Assembly (NCBI RefSeq): GCF_003313395.1
Contig: NZ_QNFZ01000068.1
Span: 1 to 33,055 of the forward strand
Direction: 5' to 3'
Source of the DNA: Nonomuraea lactucae
Lineage (GTDB): Bacteria > Actinomycetota > Actinomycetes > Streptosporangiales > Streptosporangiaceae
Length of the DNA: 33,055 nucleotides
How positions within the stretch are numbered: the first letter of the stretch is position 1; the number at the start of each line of letters is the position of its first letter. Shown here in pieces: positions 24,085 through 31,369 of the stretch. Under the pieces are notes generated by a model. It was not told the DNA's origin and did not search any database. It was given only the letters and a program-made list of their open reading frames with translations. Both the position numbers and the translations under genes were made by a program.

Positions 24085-24475
24085 TCGACGTGCCAGGCCC
24101 GATCCTGGCCGGGGTGGACGATTTGGTCGATCCGGCAGGAGCCCCACTTGAAGCCCGCCCGCGTGAGGGCGGCGGCCACGGCGAGGATGCGGGAGACGGC
24201 GCCCGGGTCGCGGCCGATGGCTTCCTCGTCCACCAGGTAGAGGGTGGGCGAGATGTCGGGGTGGCGGGCGAACTCCTCATCTTGAGCGCCAGCATCCACG
24301 GCAGGTCCTCGGGCGTGCCGCCGGCCCACACGCCCTTGTGGCCGCGCGGGCAGAACGAGCAGTGGCTCGTGGGGCCGCGCGTCGTCTCTAACTGGGTGAC
24401 GCCATGATGGTCGAACGTGGTCCCGAGCAAGTCGAGCTCGGGCAGGAAGTCGTCGGCGGCCCAGTTGGGCACCAC
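24085..24475 (-). pseudogene. Radical SAM protein remnant
   Basis: Minus-strand text MVPNWAADDFLPELDLLGTT, then VTQLETTRGPTSHCSFCPRG, resembles B12-binding or MiaB-like radical SAM proteins (TTRGCxxxCxFC). A frameshift near 24290 leads to FARHPDISPTLYLVDEEAIG and GFKWGSCRIDQIVHPGQDRA. The first Cys of the CxxxCxxC cluster motif is Pro here, so the [4Fe-4S] cluster could not form. The 3' end breaks off at the hairpin of 24043-24081. It is a dead fragment of a larger gene. Confidence 0.55.
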
Positions 24476-24514
24476 CGGAGCAACGGTTCGTTGCTCTGGG
24501 TGATCGTCAGGCGG

Positions 24515-24885
24515 TACGACCTTGCTCGAGATGGAAGATCGCGAGAGCCGCGGCTGCGATGTCGCCGATGCGTTGTGGGGACAAGCTGACGCGCCGCAGC
24601 GCCTTGAAGCGCGTTTTCAGGTCGGCGTTTGCCTTTCCGCCAGAGCCCGGACGGCACCGATGACCTTGTTGAACTGCTGCTGGTCGGTGCTGAGTTCACC
24701 GCCCGCAGGCTGCTTGTGCGGCAGCCGGAAGGAGGCGGGAGCGCCTTCGTAGCCAGTGTCAGCGATCGGGATCAGACCGTCGGTCGCGGCGGCGTCCGGG
24801 GCGTCGAGCACGCGAGGTGCAGGACGGTCTCATGGCTGAAGTAGAGCACGGGGGTGTAGGTGATACTGGTGGACACGCGAAGCAT
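24515..24885 (-). pseudogene. IS5-like transposase remnant, internally deleted
   Basis: Minus-strand segments include a possible N-terminus (VSTSITYTPVLYFSHETV, from about 24885), then the DDE-domain piece IPIADTGYEGAPASFRLPHK (24780-24720), FNKVIGAVRALAERQ, and, after a frameshift, the tail LKTRFKALRRVSLSPQRIGD and IAAAALAIFHLEQ ending near 24515. The ADxGYxG block and the RALxER...LK pattern are typical of IS5-family (DDE_Tnp_4-like) transposases. Most of the middle is absent and the frame is broken, so it is inactive. Confidence 0.55.
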
Positions 24886-25096
24886 CTGGTTCCGGACATG
24901 ATCTTGGCAGACTTGTCTCTACCAGAGGTTTCGCGCTTGTCCGGGTCCAAGGCGCCGACCTGGGCGAACCGCTACCTCACAGTGCGTCACCGATCATTGC
25001 TGTCAACAGCTCACTACTACCCCTAACCTCGGGCTTTCGCCGGGAGTTTGAGCCAGGGTGATCGTTTACACGAGAAAAGTGCCTTGAGCATGTCGC
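24886..25096 (+). other. Gene-free stretch before the CRISPR repeats, possible leader
   Basis: No credible gene. By analogy with E. coli-type repeats, which end in ...AACCG, the leader should lie on this side. The last about 100 nt are relatively AT-rich (ATCGTTTACACGAGAAAAG), which would fit a leader, but no cas gene is near. Confidence 0.3.
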
Positions 25097-25238
25097 CCCG
25101 TCCCCACGCCCGTGGGGGTGAACCGATCTGCGTGAGGGTGCGCTGCCCGGCCGCGGACCCGTCCCCACGCCCGTGGGGGTGAACCGTCTCTCTTACCTGA
25201 TCTGGAGGCACCGTGCCCCCCGTCCCCACGCCCGTGGG
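25097..25238 (+). CRISPR. Remnant type I-E-like CRISPR array (2 full repeats, 1 cut)
   Basis: 29-nt repeats start at 25097 and 25158, and a third at 25219 is cut after 20 nt. The period is exactly 61 nt, giving two 32-nt spacers (25126-25157 and 25187-25218), the geometry of type I-E. The repeat begins CCCGTCCCCACGCC and ends GTGGGGGTGAACCG, with the inner palindrome CCCCAC/GTGGGG. The third repeat is intact to 25238 and then passes directly into integrase coding sequence. No cas genes lie in the window, so the array is orphaned here. Confidence 0.9.
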
Positions 25239-25671
25239 CGGACGTCGATCTGGAGAAGGGCGTCGTCTACGTTCTCCGAGCCGACAGGCACAGAGGTGAG
25301 ACCAAGACCCGAAGATCGCGTCGCGGGTTCACGCTGGCGCAGACGGCAATCAACGGCCTCGTCTCCCATAAGGCACGGCATGCCGCCGAGCGTCTGGCGG
25401 CCGGAGAAGCATGGCGGGACACCAACCTCGTCTTCTGCCACGAGGACGGGTCGCCGTTCACCCCGCGTGAGCTTCGCCACACCGTCGCCACACCTTCGTC
25501 TCCCTGCTCAACAGCCACGCGGAGGTCTCCATCGAGAAGATCGCCACCCTCCCCGGCCACTCCAGCAGCCTCACCACAGAGACGGACTACCAGCACGAAC
25601 TCAGCCCAGTGATCGCGGACGGCGCGCAGGCCATGGACAAGATTCTCACGTTCCGGTCCGCACTCCCCTGA
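25239..25671 (+). pseudogene. Tyrosine recombinase C-terminal fragment B
   Basis: The frame WADVDLEKGVVYVLRADRHR (from about 25236), then TKTRRSRRGFTLAQTAINGL and DTNLVFCHEDGSPFTPRELR, is a typical phage-type integrase catalytic domain missing its N-terminal half. At about 25475 a short duplication (CGCCACACCGT region) breaks the frame inside RELRHT. The rest (SLLNSHAEVSIEKIATLPGH, SSSLTTETDYQHELSP) lies in another frame and ends IADGAQAMDKILTFRSALP with a stop at 25669-25671. It is closely similar to fragment A at 11852. Confidence 0.75.
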
Positions 25672-25701
25672 CGTCCGATTCCGGTTGAGCTGGAGCGCGC
25701 C

Positions 25702-25740
25702 ACTACGGAGTACGTAGTCGCAATACGTGTGCCTTACGTA
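25702..25740. promoter_or_regulatory. TACGTA-rich palindromes upstream of the subtilisin gene
   Basis: ACTACG-GAGTA-CGTAGT (25702-25718) is a perfect 6-5-6 inverted repeat. TACGT recurs at 25711, 25724 and 25735, at about one-turn spacing. The cluster ends about 75 nt before the protease start and may be an operator or promoter region. Confidence 0.4.
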
Positions 25741-25813
25741 TGGCCCGGCGGTCGATTTGGGCTCATGTTTTCAGTGATTCCCATCCGTCACCCCAGGAAG
25801 GGCTCACTCTGCC

Positions 25814-27598
25814 ATGCGACCACGCACCCCCCTGTTCGCATTACTCGTCAGCGCGCTGGCGTTGCTCGCGGTGCCAATCCCCGCCTCAGCAGCGCAGCAG
25901 GCGGCCGCCCCCCAGAAGGCGGGCTCCGCCCAGCAGGAAGGCGCGTACATCGTCCAACTCAACTCCAAGACCCGGGCGGCGCCGCGGGCGACCGCCGAGG
26001 ACCAGGTGAGGCGGCTGGGCGGCGAGATCGTCGGCGTGTACGAGCACGCCTTCAAGGGCTACACCGCCCGCCTGACCGCGTCCGCCGCCGAGGCGCTCAA
26101 GAAGGACCCGAACGTGATCTCCGTCGAGCCGGACGCCGAGGTCGTGGCGTTCCCGCAGACCACGCCCACGGGCGTGAAGCGGATCTTCGCGCCTGACAAC
26201 CCGAACCTCGACATCGACGGCAACGACGACGCGCGGATCGACGCGGACGTGGCTGTCATCGACACCGGCGTGGACTTCGACCATCCCGATCTGAACGTGG
26301 TCGCCAGGGCCAACTGCCAGACCGGTACGTGTGTGGACAACTCCGGTGATGACGACAACGGCCACGGAACCCACGTCGCGGGCACCGTCGGCGCGATCGA
26401 CAACGCGATCGGGGCGGTGGGCGTCGCGCCGGGCGCGCGCATCCACGCGGTGAAGGTGCTCAACTCGGCCGGCTCCGGCACGCTCTCGGCCATCGCGGCC
26501 GGCATCGACTGGGTGGCGGCCCGCTCAGCCACCATCGAGGTCGCGAACATGAGCCTCGGCTGCGACGGCTGCACCAGCAGCGCGATCACCACCGCGATCA
26601 CCAACGCCGTCAACAGGGGCGTCGTCGTGGTCGTCGCCGCGGGCAACAGCAGCAGGGACGCCGCGACCTTCTTCCCGGCCAACCACCCCGACGTGATCAC
26701 CGTCTCGGCCGTGACCGACATCGACGGCCGGCCCGGCGGCCTGGGCGGCAGCACGCTGCCGTGCCGCAGTGAGACCGACCAGGACGACTCGCTGGCGTTC
26801 TACTCCAACTTCGGCCAGACGATCGAGATCGCCGCGCCCGGCACCTGCATCTACTCGACGTGGATGAACGGCGGCTACAACACCATCAGCGGCACGTCGA
26901 TGGCCAGCCCGCACGTGGCGGGCGCCGCGGGCATCCTCACCTCGGGCGCGAACAAGCCGACGACCAGGGCCGGTGTGATCGCCGTACGGGACAAGCTGAT
27001 CGCGACCGGCAACGCCAACTGGACCGACGACTCCTCGGACGGCCGCAAGGAGCCGCTGCTCGACGTGCACGACGCCACCCAGTACCCGCCCGGCACCGGC
27101 GGCAACCGGCCGCCCACCGCGGCGTTCACCTCGTCGTGCAACCAGCTCGCCTGCTCGTTCAACGGGTCCGGCTCCTCCGACCCCGACGGCACGATCGCCT
27201 CGCACGCCTGGGACTTCGGTGACGGCTCGTCCGGCACCGGCGCCTCGCCGACCCACACGTACGCCGCCGCGGGCACCTACACGGTCAAGCTGACCGTGAC
27301 CGACAACCAGGGCGCCACCGGCTCGGTCACCAAGCAGGTCACCGTGGGCACGCCCACCAACCAGCCGCCGAAGGCGGACTTCACGCAGACCTGCCGGGTC
27401 ATCTTCGTCTGGCGCTTCTGCGACTTCAACGGCTCGTCCTCGTCGGATTCCGACGGCACGATCGCCTCGTACGCCTGGAACTTCGGCGACGGGACGACGG
27501 GCACCGGGGCGACCATCCGCCACTTCTACAGCTCGGCCGGGGCGAAGACCGTCAAGCTTACAGCTCGGCCGGGGCGAAGACCGTCAAGCTCACCGTGA
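25814..27598 (+). CDS. Secreted S8 subtilisin-like protease with two PKD domains (3' frameshifted)
   Basis: 594 aa as read. A signal peptide (LLVSALALLAVPIPASA) is followed by an I9 inhibitor propeptide (about 44-113: GAYIVQLNSKT, VISVEPDAEV). The S8 catalytic domain has D150 (VAVIDTGVDFDHPDL), H184 (NGHGTHVAGT) and S362 (GTSMASPHVAG). PKD domain 1 spans about 431-512 and PKD domain 2 starts at 517. A 32-bp tandem duplication (27528-27559 and 27560-27591) shifts the frame in the last strand of PKD 2, so the protein ends TARPGRRPSSSP. Without it the frame would continue LTVTDNQGATGSVTKTVTVP to a stop at 27649-27651. The catalytic domain is intact, so it is probably still a functional extracellular protease. 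Confidence 0.88.
   Translation: MRPRTPLFALLVSALALLAVPIPASAAQQAAAPQKAGSAQQEGAYIVQLNSKTRAAPRATAEDQVRRLGGEIVGVYEHAFKGYTARLTASAAEALKKDPNVISVEPDAEVVAFPQTTPTGVKRIFAPDNPNLDIDGNDDARIDADVAVIDTGVDFDHPDLNVVARANCQTGTCVDNSGDDDNGHGTHVAGTVGAIDNAIGAVGVAPGARIHAVKVLNSAGSGTLSAIAAGIDWVAARSATIEVANMSLGCDGCTSSAITTAITNAVNRGVVVVVAAGNSSRDAATFFPANHPDVITVSAVTDIDGRPGGLGGSTLPCRSETDQDDSLAFYSNFGQTIEIAAPGTCIYSTWMNGGYNTISGTSMASPHVAGAAGILTSGANKPTTRAGVIAVRDKLIATGNANWTDDSSDGRKEPLLDVHDATQYPPGTGGNRPPTAAFTSSCNQLACSFNGSGSSDPDGTIASHAWDFGDGSSGTGASPTHTYAAAGTYTVKLTVTDNQGATGSVTKQVTVGTPTNQPPKADFTQTCRVIFVWRFCDFNGSSSSDSDGTIASYAWNFGDGTTGTGATIRHFYSSAGAKTVKLTARPGRRPSSSP
27528..27591 (+). repeat. 32-bp tandem duplication in the subtilisin gene
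   Basis: Two adjacent 32-nt copies start ACAGCTCGGCCGGGG and differ only at the last base (T 27559, C 27591). Because 32 is not a multiple of three it shifts the frame. It could be a true mutation, a slippage hotspot or an assembly artefact. Confidence 0.9.
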
Positions 27599-27693
27599 CC
27601 GACAACCAGGGGGCCACCGGCTCGGTCACCAAGACGGTGACCGTGCCCTGACCTGACCTCTCCCCCTGAGACTCATAGAAGTCCGCTGAGAAC

Positions 27694-27725
27694 CCGGGCG
27701 GCCCGTCGTGCGGCGGGCCGCCCGG
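27694..27725. terminator. Bidirectional terminator between convergent protease and glpD
   Basis: Perfect 12-bp stem CCGGGCGGCCCG (27694-27705) / CGGGCCGCCCGG (27714-27725) with an 8-nt loop. It lies between the two convergent genes and is followed by TCTTC on the plus strand. Confidence 0.8.
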
Positions 27726-27743
27726 TCTTCGCGTGAGGGGCGG

Positions 27744-29480
27744 TCAGGAGGAGCCGGGGGACGCGACCGGCACGATCTCCGGCGCGCCCAGCCGGATCGC
27801 GTCGGCTTCCTGGTCCGTGTCCTGTTCCTGCGAGAGCCGCTCGGCCTCCACCCGCTTGGTGTAGTACTCGACCTCCCGTTTGACCTGCTCGGGGTCCCAG
27901 CCGAGGGGCCCGGCCATCAGTTCGGCGGCCTCCTGCGCCACGGCCTGGCCGCGGTGGAAGGTCTCGATCGAGATGCGGGTACGGCGGGTCAGCACGTCGT
28001 TCAGGTGCCTGGCGCCCTCGTGCGTGGCGGCGTAGACGATCTCCGCGCGCAGGTAGTCGTCGGCCCCGCTGAGCGGCCCGGCCAGTGACCCATCGTGCTC
28101 GATCAGCTCCAGCACCTCGTCGATCAGCGAGCCGAACCTCTGCAGCAGGTGCTCGATCCGCGCCACGTGCAGGCCGGAGGTGTGGGCCAGCCGGTGCCTG
28201 GAGTTCCACAGCGCCTGGTAGCCCTCGGCGCCGGCCAGCGGGATCCGGTCGGTGCACGACGGCGGGACCAGCTGGTCGAGCCCGTGCGCCACGGCGTCGA
28301 CGGCGTCCTTCGCCATGACCCGGTAGGTCGTGTACTTGCCACCCGCGATCATCACGAGGCCGGGCACGGGGTGGGTCACGACGTGCTCGCGCGACAGCTT
28401 GGACGTCTCCTCGGACTCGCCTGAAAGCAGTGGCCGCAGCCCGGCGTACACGCCCTCCACGTCGTCGCGCGTCAGCGGCACCGACAGCACGGCGTTGACG
28501 TGGTCGAGCAGGTAGTCGATGTCCGTCCGGGACGCGGCGGGGTGCACCTTGTCCAGCGTCCACTCGGTGTCGGTGGTGCCGATGATCCAGTGCCGTCCCC
28601 ACGGGATGACGAAGAGCACGGACTTCTCGGTGCGGAGGATGATCCCGGTGACGGAGTGGATCCGGTCGCGCGGCACCACGAGGTGGATGCCCTTGGACGC
28701 CCGTACGTGGATCTGTCCGCGCCCGCCCACGAGCTCCTGGATGTCGTCGGTCCACACCCCGGTGGCGTTGACCACCTGCCGGGCGCGCACCTCCATCTCG
28801 GCGCCGGTCTCCTGGTCGCGCACCCGCACGCCGGTGACCCGCTCCCCTTCGCGCAGGAAGCCGACGACCTGGGCGCGGGGCGCGATGTGCGCGCCGTAGG
28901 TGGCTGCGGTGCGCAGCATGGTCATCACGTAGCGCGCGTCGTCCACCTGCGCGTCCCAGTACTGCACGGCGCCGGTGAACGCCGTCTTCTTCAGGGAGGG
29001 CGCCAGCCGCAGCGCTCTCCTCCTCGACAGGTGCCGGTGCCCCGGCACGCCCCGGGCCAGCCCGGAGGCGAGGCCGAGCGTGTCGTACAGCGCCACCCCG
29101 GCCCCCACGTACGGGCGCTCCCACCCGAGGCGGGTCATCGGGAACAGGAACGGCACGGGCCGCACCAGGTGGGGCGCGATCTGCCGCAGCAGCAGGGACC
29201 GCTCCCGCAGCGCCTCCCTGACCAGGTCGAAGTTGAGCTGCTCCAGGTAGCGCAGCCCGCCGTGGATGAGCTTCGACGACCTGGACGACGTGCCGGAGGC
29301 GAAGTCGCGGGCCTCCACCACGCCGACGTCGAGCCCGCGCGTGGCGGCGTCGAGCGCGACGCCCGCGCCGACCACCCCGGCGCCCACCACGACCACGTCC
29401 AGTTCTTCGGCGGCCATCGTGGCCAGCGCCGCCGTCCGTTCTACGGGCCCGAGCCGAGCCACGCCCCTTCCTGTCGTCAT
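27744..29480 (-). CDS. glpD: FAD-dependent glycerol-3-phosphate dehydrogenase
   Basis: 578 aa from ATG 29480, preceded by AGGGGG. The dinucleotide-binding motif VVVGAGVVGAGVALDAATRG lies near residues 29-48. The family signature is FASGTSSRSSKLIHGGLRYL, followed by LEQLNFDLVREALRER; the central IPWGRHWIIGTTDTEW and late AGGKYTTYRVMAKDAVD are typical GlpD blocks. It oxidises glycerol 3-phosphate to dihydroxyacetone phosphate at the membrane, passing electrons to the quinone pool. Length matches actinobacterial GlpD/GlpA-type enzymes. It lies downstream of the DeoR gene on the same strand with a 112-nt gap that holds a hairpin and its own ribosome site. Confidence 0.93.
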   Translation of the reverse strand: MTTGRGVARLGPVERTAALATMAAEELDVVVVGAGVVGAGVALDAATRGLDVGVVEARDFASGTSSRSSKLIHGGLRYLEQLNFDLVREALRERSLLLRQIAPHLVRPVPFLFPMTRLGWERPYVGAGVALYDTLGLASGLARGVPGHRHLSRRRALRLAPSLKKTAFTGAVQYWDAQVDDARYVMTMLRTAATYGAHIAPRAQVVGFLREGERVTGVRVRDQETGAEMEVRARQVVNATGVWTDDIQELVGGRGQIHVRASKGIHLVVPRDRIHSVTGIILRTEKSVLFVIPWGRHWIIGTTDTEWTLDKVHPAASRTDIDYLLDHVNAVLSVPLTRDDVEGVYAGLRPLLSGESEETSKLSREHVVTHPVPGLVMIAGGKYTTYRVMAKDAVDAVAHGLDQLVPPSCTDRIPLAGAEGYQALWNSRHRLAHTSGLHVARIEHLLQRFGSLIDEVLELIEHDGSLAGPLSGADDYLRAEIVYAATHEGARHLNDVLTRRTRISIETFHRGQAVAQEAAELMAGPLGWDPEQVKREVEYYTKRVEAERLSQEQDTDQEADAIRLGAPEIVPVASPGSS

Positions 29481-29560
29481 AGCGCCCCCTGGGGTACGGC
29501 CTTTGTCCAGTTGCGCTCCCCTTCTTACCCGCTCGGGGAGGGCGATGTAACCCTGCCCAC

Positions 29561-29576
29561 GGTGGCGCCGGCCACC
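29561..29576 (-). terminator. Small hairpin after the DeoR gene
   Basis: GGTGGC-GCCG-GCCACC, a 6-bp stem with a 4-nt loop, 17 nt beyond the DeoR stop on the minus strand. It may attenuate or end the DeoR transcript before glpD. No U-tract. Confidence 0.35.
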
Positions 29577-29592
29577 CCGCGATCGCCGTTGA

Positions 29593-30363
29593 TCAGGCGC
29601 GGATGACCTTGACGCCGGCGTCGGTGAGGCGGGCGGCGAGGTCGTCCGGGAGCCGGTCGTCGGTGACCAGGGTGTCGATCTCGCCGATCGGGCAGATCCG
29701 GGAGAACGCCCGCTTGCCGACCTTGGAGGAGTCGGCCACCGCCACCACCTGCGCGGCCCGGCTGATGAGCAGGTGGTTGACGTCGGCCTCGCCCTCGTGG
29801 TGCGCCGAGGCCCCGAGCTCGGCGTCGAGCGCGTCGACGCCGAGGAACGCCACGTCGAGCGTCACCTGTTCCAGCACTCCGGACGCGAGCGGCCCGATGA
29901 GCTCGTAGGACTGGGGCCGGGCCACTCCCCCGGTGACCACGATCTTGACGTGCCGCCGGACGGTGAGCTCGGCGGCGATGTTGAGGGCGTTCGTCACGAT
30001 CGTGAACCCGGACTCCAGCGCGGGCCGGGTGGCCAGGGCGCGGGCCACCTCGGAGGTGGTGGTGCCGCCGTTCATGCCGATCACGGCGTCACCGCTGACC
30101 AGCTCCGCGGCGGCGGCGGCGATGCGGTGCTTCTCGTCGGCGTGCCGGGCTGTCTTGTAGCGCAGCGGCAGGTCGTAGCTGACGCTCTGCGCGACCGCGC
30201 CGCCCCGGGTGCGCATGAGCATCTGCTGCTGGGCGAGCTGGTCGAAGTCGCGGCGGATCGTGGCGGTGGAGACGTCGAGCGCCTGGGCCGCCTCCTCGAC
30301 CGACAGTCGGCCCTCCTGGGCCAGCAGCTCGAGGATCCCGTTCCAGCGTTCGTATCGGGACAC
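29593..30363 (-). CDS. DeoR-family transcriptional regulator (AgaR/GlpR-like)
   Basis: 256 aa from GTG 30363, chosen because GGAGG at 30373-30369 is 5 nt upstream; an upstream ATG at 30507 would overlap the divergent promoter. The DeoR HTH (RYERWNGILELLAQEGRLSV, EAAQALDVSTATIRRDFDQL) is followed by the sugar-phosphate sensor domain with the GMNGGTTTSEVARAL loop and LGVDALDAELGASAHHEGEA. Such proteins usually repress sugar operons and are released by a phosphorylated intermediate. The divergent amino-sugar operon favours an AgaR role, while glpD directly downstream would also fit GlpR. Both could be under its control. Confidence 0.9.
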   Translation of the reverse strand: MSRYERWNGILELLAQEGRLSVEEAAQALDVSTATIRRDFDQLAQQQMLMRTRGGAVAQSVSYDLPLRYKTARHADEKHRIAAAAAELVSGDAVIGMNGGTTTSEVARALATRPALESGFTIVTNALNIAAELTVRRHVKIVVTGGVARPQSYELIGPLASGVLEQVTLDVAFLGVDALDAELGASAHHEGEADVNHLLISRAAQVVAVADSSKVGKRAFSRICPIGEIDTLVTDDRLPDDLAARLTDAGVKVIRA

Positions 30364-30493
30364 CACTGCCTCCCCTGAGTGATCCGTCCGCGTCAAGCCT
30401 GGCACATCTGACGACGGCTGGGCCACCGATGCACAATCTTGCTCTTTCCTGGTATAAAAAGAACAGAAATAATCAGACATGTGGAGGTATGCG
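30364..30493. promoter_or_regulatory. Divergent promoter/operator region between deoR and the amino-sugar operon
   Basis: An AT-rich island in GC-rich DNA at 30428-30480 (GTATAAAAAGAACAGAAATA on the plus strand). On the minus strand it reads TTTCTGTTCTTTTT, with TTTC/TTCTTT repeats like those in AgaR-type operators. It is the natural site for repression of both directions. No single -35/-10 pair stands out. Confidence 0.45.
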
Positions 30494-31369
30494 GTGACCA
30501 CCCACACGGAAGCCGAGATCGCCTCTCAGCCGGCGTGCTGGCGGCGCGCGATCGAGAACGTTCCATCCGGCGCGCTGCCGCGCCCGGGCGAGCGGGTCGC
30601 CGTCGTCGGCTGCGGCACCTCGTGGTTCATCGCCATGGCATACGCCACGCTCCGCGAGCGGGCGGGGCTGGGCGAGACGGACGCGTTCGCCGCCTCCGAG
30701 ACGCCGGTGGGCCGCCGCTACGACCACGTGCTGGCGCTGACCCGTTCCGGCACCACCACCGAGGTCCTCGACCTTCTCGGCAGGACGACCGCCTCCAGGA
30801 CCACGGCCATCACCGCCGACCCCGGCACCCCGATCACGAGCGTGGCCGGCCAGGTCATCGTGCTCGACTACGCCGACGAGCGATCGGTCGTGCAGACCAG
30901 GTTCGCCACGACCCAGCTCGCGCTGCTCCGCGCGAGCCTCGGCGAGGACCTCGGCCAGGCCGTCGCCGACGCCGAGCGGGCGGTGTCCGCTCCGCTGGAC
31001 AGGGAGTTGGTCGAGGCCGAGCAGATCACGTTCCTCGGCGCGGGCTGGTCGGTGGGGCTGGCCCACGAGGCCGCGCTGAAGATGCGCGAGGCCTCACGCT
31101 CGTGGACCGAGGCGTACCCGGCGATGGAGTATCGCCACGGCCCCATCAGCATCGCGGGGCCGGGCCGCGTCACCTGGATGTTCGGCGAGGCCCCCGGCGG
31201 CCTGCGCGAGCAGGTCGAGGCCACCGGCGGCGGCTTCCGCGAGAGCGGGCTCGACCCGATGGCCGAGCTGGTCATGGCGCAGCGCGTCTCGGTCGCCCGG
31301 GCATTCGCCCGCGGCCTGAACCCCGACGAGCCCCTCCACCTCACGCGATCTGTGATTCTTTCCTCATGA
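30494..31369 (+). CDS. agaS: SIS-domain sugar-phosphate isomerase/deaminase, AgaS-like
   Basis: 291 aa from GTG 30494, preferred because GGAGG at 30483-30487 is 6 nt upstream; ATG 30479 lies before that site. There are two SIS domains. The first has VAVVGCGTSWFIAMAYATLR and the sugar-phosphate loop LTRSGTTTEV. The second has ITFLGAGWSVGLAHEAALKM and EAYPAMEYRHGPISI, which is close to the GlmS isomerase domain. AgaS converts galactosamine 6-phosphate to tagatose 6-phosphate plus ammonia; a glucosamine-6-phosphate deaminase role is the alternative. The stop overlaps the start of the deacetylase gene (ATGA). The symbol rests on context more than on diagnostic residues. Confidence 0.75.
   Translation: MTTHTEAEIASQPACWRRAIENVPSGALPRPGERVAVVGCGTSWFIAMAYATLRERAGLGETDAFAASETPVGRRYDHVLALTRSGTTTEVLDLLGRTTASRTTAITADPGTPITSVAGQVIVLDYADERSVVQTRFATTQLALLRASLGEDLGQAVADAERAVSAPLDRELVEAEQITFLGAGWSVGLAHEAALKMREASRSWTEAYPAMEYRHGPISIAGPGRVTWMFGEAPGGLREQVEATGGGFRESGLDPMAELVMAQRVSVARAFARGLNPDEPLHLTRSVILSS

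Noticed and set aside
22577..24475. 632-codon minus-strand frame continuing from the radical SAM remnant under the trypsin-SGNH gene
   Set aside because: Only the first about 60 residues resemble a protein family; the rest is antisense to a well-supported gene and has shadow composition.
25036..25064. Possible fourth, degenerate CRISPR repeat upstream of the first
   Set aside because: Only GGGTGATCG resembles the repeat end and it is one base off the 61-nt period; the 5' half has no match.
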